5,534 bases of DNA from Candidatus Bathyarchaeota archaeon (GCA_014730055.1 WJIV01000184.1:1-5534), one strand, 5' to 3'. Numbered from the stretch's first letter, positions 1 to 5,534 are shown. Notes: a model not told the origin generated them from the letters alone. Translations and numbers: made by a program.

Positions 1-2
1 AC

Positions 3-419
3 TTTAAGCACATCAACGAAGCTGCTCTGGGAATATTAGATGAAACCGGTTACAAAGCAGAGGATTTCAAGTATGCAGTTTTCCACCAACCTAATACAAA
101 GTTCCCTATCAAGGCTGCCAGGAGTCTGGGATTCAACATGGATCAGATTAACCCAGGACTAGTAGTTCCTAAAATAGGTAATACCTACGCAGGCTCAACT
201 CCTGTAGGCTTAGCAGCGATCTTCGACGTAGCTGAATCAGGTGACAGGATACTTGCAGTAAGCTATGGTTCTGGAAGTGGTAGTGATGCTTTTGTCTTCA
301 CGGTCCAGGAAGCCATCGAACGTAAAAGAGATGGGCCTAGACTATCAAGATTCATTGACAGAAAGCGGTATGTTGATTATGCAACATACCTCAAAAACAG
401 GGGGCAGATAATAAAATGA
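3..419 (+). CDS. mvaS: Hydroxymethylglutaryl-CoA synthase, archaeal type (C-terminal part; start lies left of the window)
   Basis: The frame is open from the first complete codon at position 3 to TGA 417-419, so 138 residues are visible. I estimate that about 210 N-terminal residues are missing, including the nucleophilic Cys and general-base Glu. The ATG at 138 is internal, because family-conserved sequence continues upstream of it. Visible signatures are FHQPN at fragment residues 27-31, whose His28 is the conserved active-site His; GNTYAGSTPVGLAAIFD; the YGSGSGSDAF segment; and the archaeal C-terminal tail with RKRYVDYATYLKNRG. The enzyme condenses acetyl-CoA with acetoacetyl-CoA to give HMG-CoA in the cytosolic mevalonate route to archaeal lipids. 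Its stop overlaps the next gene's start (ATGA), which implies co-translation with the thiolase, its known complex partner. Family assignment is firm. Activity cannot be judged without the N-terminal half. Confidence 0.95.
   Translation, partial: FKHINEAALGILDETGYKAEDFKYAVFHQPNTKFPIKAARSLGFNMDQINPGLVVPKIGNTYAGSTPVGLAAIFDVAESGDRILAVSYGSGSGSDAFVFTVQEAIERKRDGPRLSRFIDRKRYVDYATYLKNRGQIIK
367..390 (+). repeat. Perfect 9-bp inverted repeat near the 3' end of the HMG-CoA synthase gene
   Basis: GGTATGTTG at 367-375 is exactly complementary to CAACATACC at 382-390, leaving a 6-nt loop. In RNA this would form a compact hairpin ending 25 nt before the thiolase ATG. It lies within codons for the conserved YVDYATY tail of the synthase, so it may be partly a coincidence of coding. 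A role in translation coupling or mRNA stability between the two genes is inference only. There is no T-run after it, so it is not a bacterial-type terminator. Confidence 0.5.
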
Positions 420-1549
420 GAAGAGTAGCTGTTAAAGGATTAGGAATGGTCCCAATCTCTGAGCACTGGGATAGAGGTATAAAGGGGCTATTCGCTGAAG
501 CAGCTCAGAAAGCCATGAGGGATGCAGGTTCTTTTGATATAGACTCATTATATGTCGCTAATATGAGTGGTGCATTAATGCAGGATCAGTTGAACATGGG
601 AGCTATCATGGCGGATGCTATTGGTAAGCCTGGTGTTCCCGCAACTAGAATTGAGGCAGGGTCCGCGAGTGGTGGCGTAGCATTCCATGAAGCAGTTAAG
701 GCCGTTGCATCAGGATACTCCGACTGCGTACTCGTCGGTGGCGTGGAGAAGATGAGTGACGTCTTACCCGAGGTTGTTAATAGTAGTATCATTATGACCG
801 AGGAGCAGGAGTATACCGCCTACACCGGTGTAACCAAAGCAGGACTATCAGCACTTCTTCATAGACTTTACCTAGAACTCTATGCAGAACCAGCTGAGAT
901 AGGAATGATGGCAGTGAAGAGCCACGATCACGCAGTAGGGTGTTCTCATGCACAGTATCCCTTCAGGATGAGCATAGAAAGGGCGATGGATAGCCCAATG
1001 GAAGCAGATCCAATTCACATGATGGAGTGCAGTGGAATAGGTGATGGGGCTGCTGCCCTTGTACTCTGCCCAGCTGATGAAGGAGTGATCGTAGATGCCT
1101 CGGCTGTCGCCACAGATCACTGCAGTCTTGCTGAACGCGATGATCCTCTTACTTTAGCGGGGATCAAGAAAGCAGCTGAGAAAGCCTACAATATGGCAAA
1201 TATAGGGCCAAGAGACCTTGACCTCGTTGAAGTTCACGATGACTTTACGATAAACGGAATTCTTAGCTTGGAGAACCTAGGGATTGTAGAGCAAGGTAAG
1301 GCAGCAGAGTTTGTGGCAAAGGACGGTACAGCCAGGGATGGTCAAATGCCAGCTAATACATTCGGCGGACTCAAAGCCAGAGGTAATCCCTTAGGGGCGA
1401 CTGGATTATACCAGATTGCTGAGATTACTATGCAGCTACGAGGGACAGCGGACTCACACCAAGTAGAGGGAGCTGAGATCGGCCTAGCACAAAACATGGG
1501 TGGTATGGCCTCAATTTGCAGTGTTAATATTCTGAGGAGGTATGACTGA
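416..1549 (+). CDS. Thiolase of the archaeal HMG-CoA synthase complex, lacking canonical catalytic residues
   Basis: This 377-residue protein has the normal length for archaeal acetyl-CoA acetyltransferases of the SCP2/thiolase-like family. Family landmarks include the N-terminal segment ending SEHWDR (15-20), GGVEKMSD (108-115), the DGAAALVL strand, VHDDFT with His274, GGLKARG (316-322) and an N-GG loop at 360-363. Catalytic positions depart from the family: EAACASGG is expected, but EAGSASGG is present, so the acyl-carrying Cys is Ser83 (TCC). RGHPxGATG is expected, but RGNPLGATG is present, so the activating His is Asn324 (AAT). NIGGTGG is expected near the C-terminus, but NMGGMAS is present. 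The reading frame is intact, which argues against a decayed gene. The ATG overlaps the upstream stop, with a purine-rich AGGGGG at 399-404. The usual role would be making acetoacetyl-CoA and channelling it to the synthase. Here it may be a non-catalytic scaffold or have altered chemistry. The fold and family are certain; the activity is not. Confidence 0.9.
   Translation: MRRVAVKGLGMVPISEHWDRGIKGLFAEAAQKAMRDAGSFDIDSLYVANMSGALMQDQLNMGAIMADAIGKPGVPATRIEAGSASGGVAFHEAVKAVASGYSDCVLVGGVEKMSDVLPEVVNSSIIMTEEQEYTAYTGVTKAGLSALLHRLYLELYAEPAEIGMMAVKSHDHAVGCSHAQYPFRMSIERAMDSPMEADPIHMMECSGIGDGAAALVLCPADEGVIVDASAVATDHCSLAERDDPLTLAGIKKAAEKAYNMANIGPRDLDLVEVHDDFTINGILSLENLGIVEQGKAAEFVAKDGTARDGQMPANTFGGLKARGNPLGATGLYQIAEITMQLRGTADSHQVEGAEIGLAQNMGGMASICSVNILRRYD
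1534..1540 (+). promoter_or_regulatory. Shine-Dalgarno site for the DUF35 gene
   Basis: GAGGAGG lies 8 nt before the ATG at 1549, inside the last codons of the thiolase gene. It supports that start and independent ribosome loading despite the TGATG overlap. An ATG at 1542 is nearer but out of frame. Confidence 0.75.
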
Positions 1550-1941
1550 TGAGTGTCCCACGTTACTGGAGAGAGCAAGTACCACGATATAGACTAATCG
1601 GAAAAGAGTGTACAGAATGTGGATCAAAATACTTCCCCTCAAGACCGGTTTGTAAATGCGGCAGTACTGACTTTAAAAGTTACAAGCTCTCAGAGAGAGG
1701 CGAAATAATCACATGGACTGTTATCCGTAACGCTCCTTTTGGCTACGAGAAATACGCACCATATGTTGTAGCTCTAATAGAACTCGAAGACGGCTTGAAA
1801 GTTCTCAGCCAAGTAGTAGACGTTGAGCTTGAGGAAGTTGAGTCAGGTATGAAGGTGGAAGCTGTCTTCAGGAGAGTAAAGGAAGATGGACCTTCAGGAA
1901 TACTTCAATATGGGTACAAGTTCAGACCCATTATAGAATAA
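1549..1941 (+). CDS. DUF35 zinc-ribbon/OB-fold protein, bridging subunit of the thiolase/HMG-CoA synthase complex
   Basis: This 130-residue protein has the DUF35 layout. The N-terminal helix region begins with PRYWREQVPRYRLIG and is followed by a rubredoxin-like zinc ribbon with Cys21, Cys24, Cys35 and Cys37. The OB-fold follows, from about residue 45 to 125, with the typical GEIITWTVI strand, the PFGYEKYAPYVVALIELEDG segment and a C-terminal YGYKFRPI. In characterised archaeal complexes this family joins the thiolase and synthase, and its OB-fold contributes to CoA binding. The second metal knuckle is CKC, one residue tighter than the more usual CPxC, but all four Cys are present. It overlaps the thiolase stop by one base, follows a strong Shine-Dalgarno site, and is the last gene of the trio, since a T-run follows its stop. 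Annotation as an acyl-CoA-associated OB-fold protein is secure; its function is taken from family knowledge. Confidence 0.92.
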   Translation: MSVPRYWREQVPRYRLIGKECTECGSKYFPSRPVCKCGSTDFKSYKLSERGEIITWTVIRNAPFGYEKYAPYVVALIELEDGLKVLSQVVDVELEEVESGMKVEAVFRRVKEDGPSGILQYGYKFRPIIE

Positions 1942-1948
1942 TTTTTTT
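1942..1948 (+). terminator. Oligo-T run, probable archaeal transcription terminator of the mevalonate trio
   Basis: Seven T residues directly follow the TAA of the DUF35 gene, with a second run of five T residues at 1958-1962. Archaeal RNA polymerase can terminate at T-runs without a hairpin, and none is visible here. The second run overlaps the TATA-like element of the next gene, so termination and initiation signals are packed together. Confidence 0.5.
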
Positions 1949-1957
1949 CCCTATCCC

Positions 1958-1967
1958 TTTTTATAAT
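1958..1967 (+). promoter_or_regulatory. TATA-box promoter for the glycyl-tRNA synthetase gene
   Basis: TTTTTATAAT is a good archaeal TATA element. Its centre near 1963 predicts transcription start at about 1988-1991, using the usual spacing of roughly 25-27 nt. That leaves a leader of only 6-9 nt before ATG 1997, and no Shine-Dalgarno sequence is seen, so the mRNA is probably leaderless or nearly so. A clear BRE upstream is not evident. Confidence 0.6.
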
Positions 1968-1996
1968 CTAAAACATATTCTCGAGTCTTGATACCT

Positions 1997-3523
1997 ATGG
2001 CTCCGCGAACAAAATACGATACAATAACAGAAATTGCAAAAAGAAGAGGATTTTATTGGCCCAGCTTTGAGATCTATGGCGGAATGAGTGGTTTCGTCAC
2101 ATATGGAGACCTTGGAACTAAACTTAAACGTAATATTGAGATGCTATGGAAGGAATACTTCGTAAGGAAGCAGGGATTCCTAGAACTCGAAGCACCTGTA
2201 ATAAACCCCGAGAGGGTATTCGAAGCATCAGGCCACCTAGAGAACTTTAAGGAATACAGTAGTGAGTGCAATCAATGTGGAGAGAGCTTCAGAGCCGATA
2301 CCCTCATTGAGGAAAAGACAAAATTAGAGAACGTGGAATCAATGGGTGGAGAACGCATAAAAAGCCTGCTCGTGGAGCACAAGATACGCTGTCCAAGGTG
2401 TGGCGGAGAATTGATGGAGCCAACCATGATTCTGACAATGTTCAAGACCGAGATAGGGGCTACTGGGGGAGAAATAGGTTACGCCCGGCCAGAAACGGCT
2501 CAATCAATGTTTCTCAATTATAAGCGCGGCTACTTACATGCACGGGAGAAGCTTCCCTTTGCACTTGCCCAGTCAAGTAAGGTTATGAGGAACGAGATAA
2601 GCCCACGGAGAGGCATGCTTAGGCTCAGGGAATTTACAATCATGGAGTTAGAGCTTTTTTACGATCCTGAAGAACCGGGATGTCCTTGGTTTGATGATGT
2701 AAAGGATGAGCAAATCTCACTGATAACTGAGGAGATGGAGTTGAAGGAGATAAGAGAGCCACTTGATATCACCATTAAAGAGGCTGTGGATGAGGAACTC
2801 ATACTCACAGAATGGCAGGGTTACTTTATGGGTCTAAGCAAACAGTTCATTTCAACTCTGGGGGTAGATGCCTCAAATCAACGATTTAGGGCACATCTAC
2901 CAGAGGAGAGAGCTCACTATAGCGCCCAAACTTATGATCACGAGGTTAAATTAGATACATGGGGATGGACCGAGGTATCTGGATGCGCTTACCGCACTGA
3001 TTTTGATCTCAGTAACCACATGGAAGCAAGCGGTCAGGATATGACAGTACTCAGAGAGGACGGTAGCAGATATGTTCCCCATGTTGTTGAACCCAGTTTT
3101 GGCTTAGATCGTCTAGTCTATGTGGCTCTAGAGTCGAACTATGAAAGAAAAAACAAAAGGAATGTCTTCCATTTTTCAAGGGACCTATCTCCATATCAAG
3201 TTAGTGTTTATCCTCTAGTTACGAAAGATGGACTTCCTGAGAAAGCAAAAGAGGTCTTTGATTCATTAATAGATGCGGGTTTCTGGGCTCTTTACGATGA
3301 CAGCGGAAGTGTAGGCCGGCGCTATGCGCGAGGGGATGAGATAGGGATACCTCTAGCGGTAGTCGTTGACTATGATACGGTCCAGAGTGATGTACTCACG
3401 ATTAGGGATAGAGATAGCTGGGAACAGGTGAGTCTGAAGGCAGAAAAACTACCAGTAGTATTAGATGAGTACTTCAATCATGTTAAGAACTTCATCGATC
3501 TTGGAGATATACTAGAACGATGA
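1997..3523 (+). CDS. glyS: Glycyl-tRNA synthetase, archaeal/eukaryotic single-chain type
   Basis: The protein is a 508-residue class II synthetase that charges tRNA-Gly with glycine in the cytosol. The N-terminal RRGFYWPSFEIYGG and FEASGHLENF segments are typical. A four-Cys zinc insert follows (Cys91, Cys94, Cys132, Cys135, the last two in RCPRCGGEL). Next come RPETAQ (164-169), motif 2 from Arg198 (RNEISPR...REFT), SGCAYRTDFDL (about 328-338) in the glycine pocket region, and motif 3 EPSFGLDRL with Arg372. The anticodon-binding domain runs from about 398 to 495 and contains GSVGRRYARGDEIG (437-450). The TATA box at 1958-1967 puts transcription start near 1990, so ATG 1997 is preferred over the TTG at 1988, which would add three residues. 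It is about 50-60 residues shorter than the archaeal enzymes I recall. Several core positions are unusual: TAQS for TAQG, and AQSSKVM for AQIGKAF. It is transcribed separately from the mevalonate trio. Confidence 0.96.
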   Translation: MAPRTKYDTITEIAKRRGFYWPSFEIYGGMSGFVTYGDLGTKLKRNIEMLWKEYFVRKQGFLELEAPVINPERVFEASGHLENFKEYSSECNQCGESFRADTLIEEKTKLENVESMGGERIKSLLVEHKIRCPRCGGELMEPTMILTMFKTEIGATGGEIGYARPETAQSMFLNYKRGYLHAREKLPFALAQSSKVMRNEISPRRGMLRLREFTIMELELFYDPEEPGCPWFDDVKDEQISLITEEMELKEIREPLDITIKEAVDEELILTEWQGYFMGLSKQFISTLGVDASNQRFRAHLPEERAHYSAQTYDHEVKLDTWGWTEVSGCAYRTDFDLSNHMEASGQDMTVLREDGSRYVPHVVEPSFGLDRLVYVALESNYERKNKRNVFHFSRDLSPYQVSVYPLVTKDGLPEKAKEVFDSLIDAGFWALYDDSGSVGRRYARGDEIGIPLAVVVDYDTVQSDVLTIRDRDSWEQVSLKAEKLPVVLDEYFNHVKNFIDLGDILER

Positions 3524-3534
3524 TTTACTATAAT

Positions 3535-4233
3535 TTACATTTCTAGAAAATTTTCAATAAGCTTTATTGCTAAATCTTTCATCTCAGTTTCCCTTAACTT
3601 ACATTCCTCCAGAACCTGTTTTATAGATTTCCCGATATGTTTCGGTTCATCTGGATAAGCCTTGGTCCACCTGACCGCATCCTCTGTTGTTATCTCTAAA
3701 TGAAAAATTATTCCTCTTACATTGTTTTTAGCATATGCTTGGATGTTACAAGGATGGCCTTCTACCAGTTGCTTTCCTTCTGGAGGTACCGTAAACATTT
3801 CACTATGCCAATGAAATACCGGGAACTTTTTAGGAAAGCCTTTGAACAAAGGGTCTCTCGATCCTTCAGGTGTAAGTTTAACTTCGTATCCTCCTACTTC
3901 TTTAGTGGGGCTCTTTAATATCCTTGCTCCCTGTATCTTGGCCAACATCTGTGCGCCGCAGCAGACCCCTAAACAAGGTTTTCCACTCGCGATTATTTTC
4001 TTCAAGTATTCCCACTCTTTTCGTAGAAAATCATGTTTATCCGCGTCATTGGCTGATATGGGTGTAGGACCTATGATGAAGTTGTCAAAATCATTAATTG
4101 ATGGAAAGACATCTTGAACCATCATCTTGTATGCTTTGATTAACGATAGCTCAGATTTTTTCCTGAGGTATCTCTCGTATGTTCCAAGTGTCTCAGGGGG
4201 ATCATTTTGTATTATCAGAACCCTCTTTCCCAT
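3535..4233 (-). CDS. Class I glutamine amidotransferase-like protein of unknown acceptor
   Basis: This 232-residue protein is a single GATase class I domain related to the amidotransferase part of GMP synthase (GuaA-like, COG0518-type). The nucleophile elbow is GVCCGAQ with Cys91, and the rest of the triad is His178 and Glu180 in IIFHLE. FHWHSEMFTVPPEG at 140-153 resembles the segment following the nucleophile domain in stand-alone GuaA/YfeJ-like proteins. All three catalytic residues are present, so hydrolysis of glutamine or a related gamma-glutamyl amide is plausible, but no synthetase domain or partner is visible. Gamma-glutamyl peptide or amide hydrolysis is an alternative. ATG 4231-4233 is a natural start (MGKRVLIIQN, the first beta strand). 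The upstream permease gene ends 25 bp away. No Shine-Dalgarno sequence is seen before the ATG. The gene converges with the glycyl-tRNA synthetase gene, with 11 bp between stops. Family is confident; substrate unknown. Confidence 0.85.
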   Translation of the reverse strand: MGKRVLIIQNDPPETLGTYERYLRKKSELSLIKAYKMMVQDVFPSINDFDNFIIGPTPISANDADKHDFLRKEWEYLKKIIASGKPCLGVCCGAQMLAKIQGARILKSPTKEVGGYEVKLTPEGSRDPLFKGFPKKFPVFHWHSEMFTVPPEGKQLVEGHPCNIQAYAKNNVRGIIFHLEITTEDAVRWTKAYPDEPKHIGKSIKQVLEECKLRETEMKDLAIKLIENFLEM

Positions 4234-4254
4234 GATTTTTAATTAGGCGTCGAA

Positions 4255-4262
4255 TTTATCAA
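4255..4262 (-). promoter_or_regulatory. Possible TATA element for the amidotransferase gene
   Basis: On the - strand this reads TTGATAAA, centred about 25 nt before the ATG at 4233. With normal archaeal spacing, transcription would begin at or beside the start codon, giving a leaderless mRNA, which fits the missing Shine-Dalgarno sequence. The element overlaps the last bases of the permease gene and is a weak match, so read-through from the permease gene is equally possible. Confidence 0.3.
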
Positions 4263-5534
4263 TCATTTGATTTTCTGCGCCTGAAGATCTCTCCTAATCG
4301 TCCCCAACTGAAACGAGCAGTAATAATCCTCTCTGTACTGAATACCTTAGCTGCTGTATAGAGCATAACTACGGTCCATATGCTGATGAATAAGATACTC
4401 CGAATAACGAGGAAATAATCCCCGAGAAACGCTGCTTTAGTGGCTATGATGCTGTGAGTGTAGGGAATTATTAAAAGAACCCATTGAACTGTAGTGGGTA
4501 GCATTTCAAGATCACTGAACATGAATATAACAGCAGGTATTAATATGGGTGTAATTAACGCACTTGTAAAGCTCTGTGCGCTCCTTACATTATCTGCAAA
4601 TACAGCTACGCTGAGGGCCATGGATAGAGCAGATATCAGTGTCACGAATATCACTATTCCTACAAGTAATAATCCCAGAGGAGTTAGTCCTATATTGACA
4701 TCATTAAGGTTCATGCTTGCCGTCTCAGGTATAAAACTAAAGGCGGAACTCATGTAGGAGCCAAAGCCTATCAGATAAGCTATGGATCCAGCTATTGCGA
4801 TAATTATACTACCACTTAGTTTTCCCGTTAGTATAGTCATCCGACTAACAGGTAAAGTCATAAATGTCTCCAAGGTCTTCTGCTCCTTCTCTAGGGCTAT
4901 GCTCGTTGCTGCCATCTGGATGGCGAACATAACCATCATCATAACCATTATCGGTAGCATAATGCTCTGACTCATTACAAGACTGAAAATAGCTGATGGC
5001 GGAATCTCTAGAACATTTCCCTTCAAAATTGAAGCATACTCAATGCCTATTGGGCTTCTTACTGCTTCAGGAACCGCGGAAGATCCTGAATTTTGTATTA
5101 GATCTCTGATCTTGACAATACTGAAATAGTAATTGTACGTGTTTATGAGGCTGCTAAGAATATCTGTACTCTGAGTCTCTGCCATATTCAATTTTCTTAG
5201 ATTTGCAAAAATCTTAACGGTTCCCCTTTTTCCCATGGTTATGTTTTCGTTATAGCCCTCAGGGATGTATATCATAGAGTTGCTATCCGTATCCTGGAAG
5301 AGTCTTAACGCATCCTCAAGACTTGTTGAGTCGATAGGGACGACTGTGTTGTTTTGGTAGAGATAATCGATAAGTGCTTCAGTTACTATTCCGTCATCAT
5401 CTGTATAAATTGCGAAGCTAGCTGAAGCTAATGTCCTCTGTACTGATTCCTGACTTATCCTTATGGCTGATCCCATTACTGGAAATATAATCACTGGCAG
5501 GAGTATGACCCCGATAAGGATCTTGGGGTCTCTA
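4259..5534 (-). CDS. ABC-2 type transporter permease, NatB-like (N-terminus lies right of the window)
   Basis: The frame is open to the right edge. The codons above 5494 read RDPKILIGVILLP, the standard cytoplasmic entry and first membrane helix of this family, so the GTG at 5494 is internal. At least 424 residues are visible. In fragment numbering, TM1 is about 5-25, followed by an extracytoplasmic domain of about 150 residues. TM2 (about 180-208) is Met-rich and is followed by a cytoplasmic loop with EKEQKTLETFMTLPVSR, the family signature. More membrane segments lie near 240-262, 284-313, 323-341, 347-365 and 373-395. The tail is short and basic (RRRK). It would form the membrane channel of an exporter powered by a separate ATPase, probably encoded just upstream, outside the window. 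Archaeal homologues are annotated as Na+ efflux or generic ABC-2 exporters. The cargo cannot be read from sequence. The amidotransferase gene follows 25 bp downstream. Confidence 0.92.
   Translation of the reverse strand, partial: RDPKILIGVILLPVIIFPVMGSAIRISQESVQRTLASASFAIYTDDDGIVTEALIDYLYQNNTVVPIDSTSLEDALRLFQDTDSNSMIYIPEGYNENITMGKRGTVKIFANLRKLNMAETQSTDILSSLINTYNYYFSIVKIRDLIQNSGSSAVPEAVRSPIGIEYASILKGNVLEIPPSAIFSLVMSQSIMLPIMVMMMVMFAIQMAATSIALEKEQKTLETFMTLPVSRMTILTGKLSGSIIIAIAGSIAYLIGFGSYMSSAFSFIPETASMNLNDVNIGLTPLGLLLVGIVIFVTLISALSMALSVAVFADNVRSAQSFTSALITPILIPAVIFMFSDLEMLPTTVQWVLLIIPYTHSIIATKAAFLGDYFLVIRSILFISIWTVVMLYTAAKVFSTERIITARFSWGRLGEIFRRRKSND

Noticed and set aside
138..419. ATG at 138 as the start of a small separate gene
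   Set aside because: The same frame is open to the left edge and encodes conserved HMG-CoA synthase sequence, including FHQPN at positions 81-95, upstream of the ATG.
659..1387. Sequencing errors or pseudogene decay as the cause of the missing thiolase residues
   Set aside because: The frame is intact over 377 codons with sharp gene overlaps at both ends and conserved flanking motifs. Several independent substitutions fall exactly at catalytic positions, which is unlikely for random error, though raw reads were not available.
1517..1519. Cys368 of the thiolase as a replacement nucleophile or the second catalytic Cys of bacterial thiolases
   Set aside because: The bacterial C-terminal catalytic Cys precedes the glycine loop, whereas Cys368 follows it by several residues. 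The positions do not match by eye.
1342..1578. Open frames on the strand opposite the thiolase gene (also near 586-792 and 872-1120)
   Set aside because: They lie fully or mostly inside a well-supported gene, have no recognisable motif or ribosome site, and read as complements of thiolase codons.
4494..4970. Hydrophobic small open frames on the + strand inside the permease gene
   Set aside because: Their hydrophobicity mirrors the membrane-segment codons of the permease on the other strand. No promoter, ribosome site or family signature is seen.
5287..5440. Short direct and inverted repeats in the permease gene, such as CTCAA/TTGAG and repeated AAGCTA
   Set aside because: Stems and units of 5-6 bases are expected by chance, and they fall in ordinary coding sequence.
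5492..5494. GTG at 5494 as the permease start
   Set aside because: Codons further upstream to the window edge encode RDPKILIGVILLP, the usual cytoplasmic entry and first half of TM1, so the start is beyond the window.
1..5534. tRNA, rRNA, CRISPR arrays, insertion sequences or integrase attachment sites
   Set aside because: Coding sequence fills almost the whole window, the largest gap is 55 bp, and no cloverleaf, repeat-spacer pattern, transposase or terminal repeat was seen.

Overview
The window looks like a piece of an archaeal chromosome. The evidence is an archaeal-type mevalonate gene trio (HMG-CoA synthase, thiolase, DUF35 zinc-ribbon/OB protein), an archaeal/eukaryotic-type single-chain glycyl-tRNA synthetase, a TATA-box promoter placed for a nearly leaderless transcript, a T-run directly after a stop codon, and frequent AGA/AGG and ATA codons. 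Base composition is moderate. I cannot name the lineage; an uncultured archaeal group of moderate G+C would fit, but that is a guess.

Left part, + strand (1-1941): three tightly overlapping genes. The C-terminal 138 codons of HMG-CoA synthase overlap the thiolase gene by an ATGA junction, and the thiolase gene overlaps the DUF35 gene by a TGATG junction. In characterised archaea these three proteins form one complex: the thiolase makes acetoacetyl-CoA, the synthase adds acetyl-CoA to give HMG-CoA, and DUF35 bridges them. This is the entry to isoprenoid lipid synthesis. The notable point is that the thiolase keeps its full length and fold motifs but lacks the core catalytic residues. The nucleophilic Cys position is Ser83, the His of the GHP motif is Asn324, and the C-terminal glycine loop is altered. 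It may be a catalytically dead partner, or one that does other chemistry.

Middle, + strand (1942-3523): a 55-bp gap holds a T7 run and a TATA-like box, followed by the glycyl-tRNA synthetase gene. Promoter spacing favours the ATG at 1997 over an upstream TTG. The enzyme has all class II landmarks but appears short for the family and differs at several normally conserved active-site-core positions.

Right part, - strand (3535-5534): an ABC-2 type transporter permease that runs off the right edge is followed, after 25 bp, by a class I glutamine amidotransferase-like protein with an intact Cys-His-Glu triad. This block converges on the glycyl-tRNA synthetase gene with only 11 bp between stop codons. 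No RNA genes, mobile elements, CRISPR arrays or long non-coding stretches are visible; the largest gap between genes is 55 bp.
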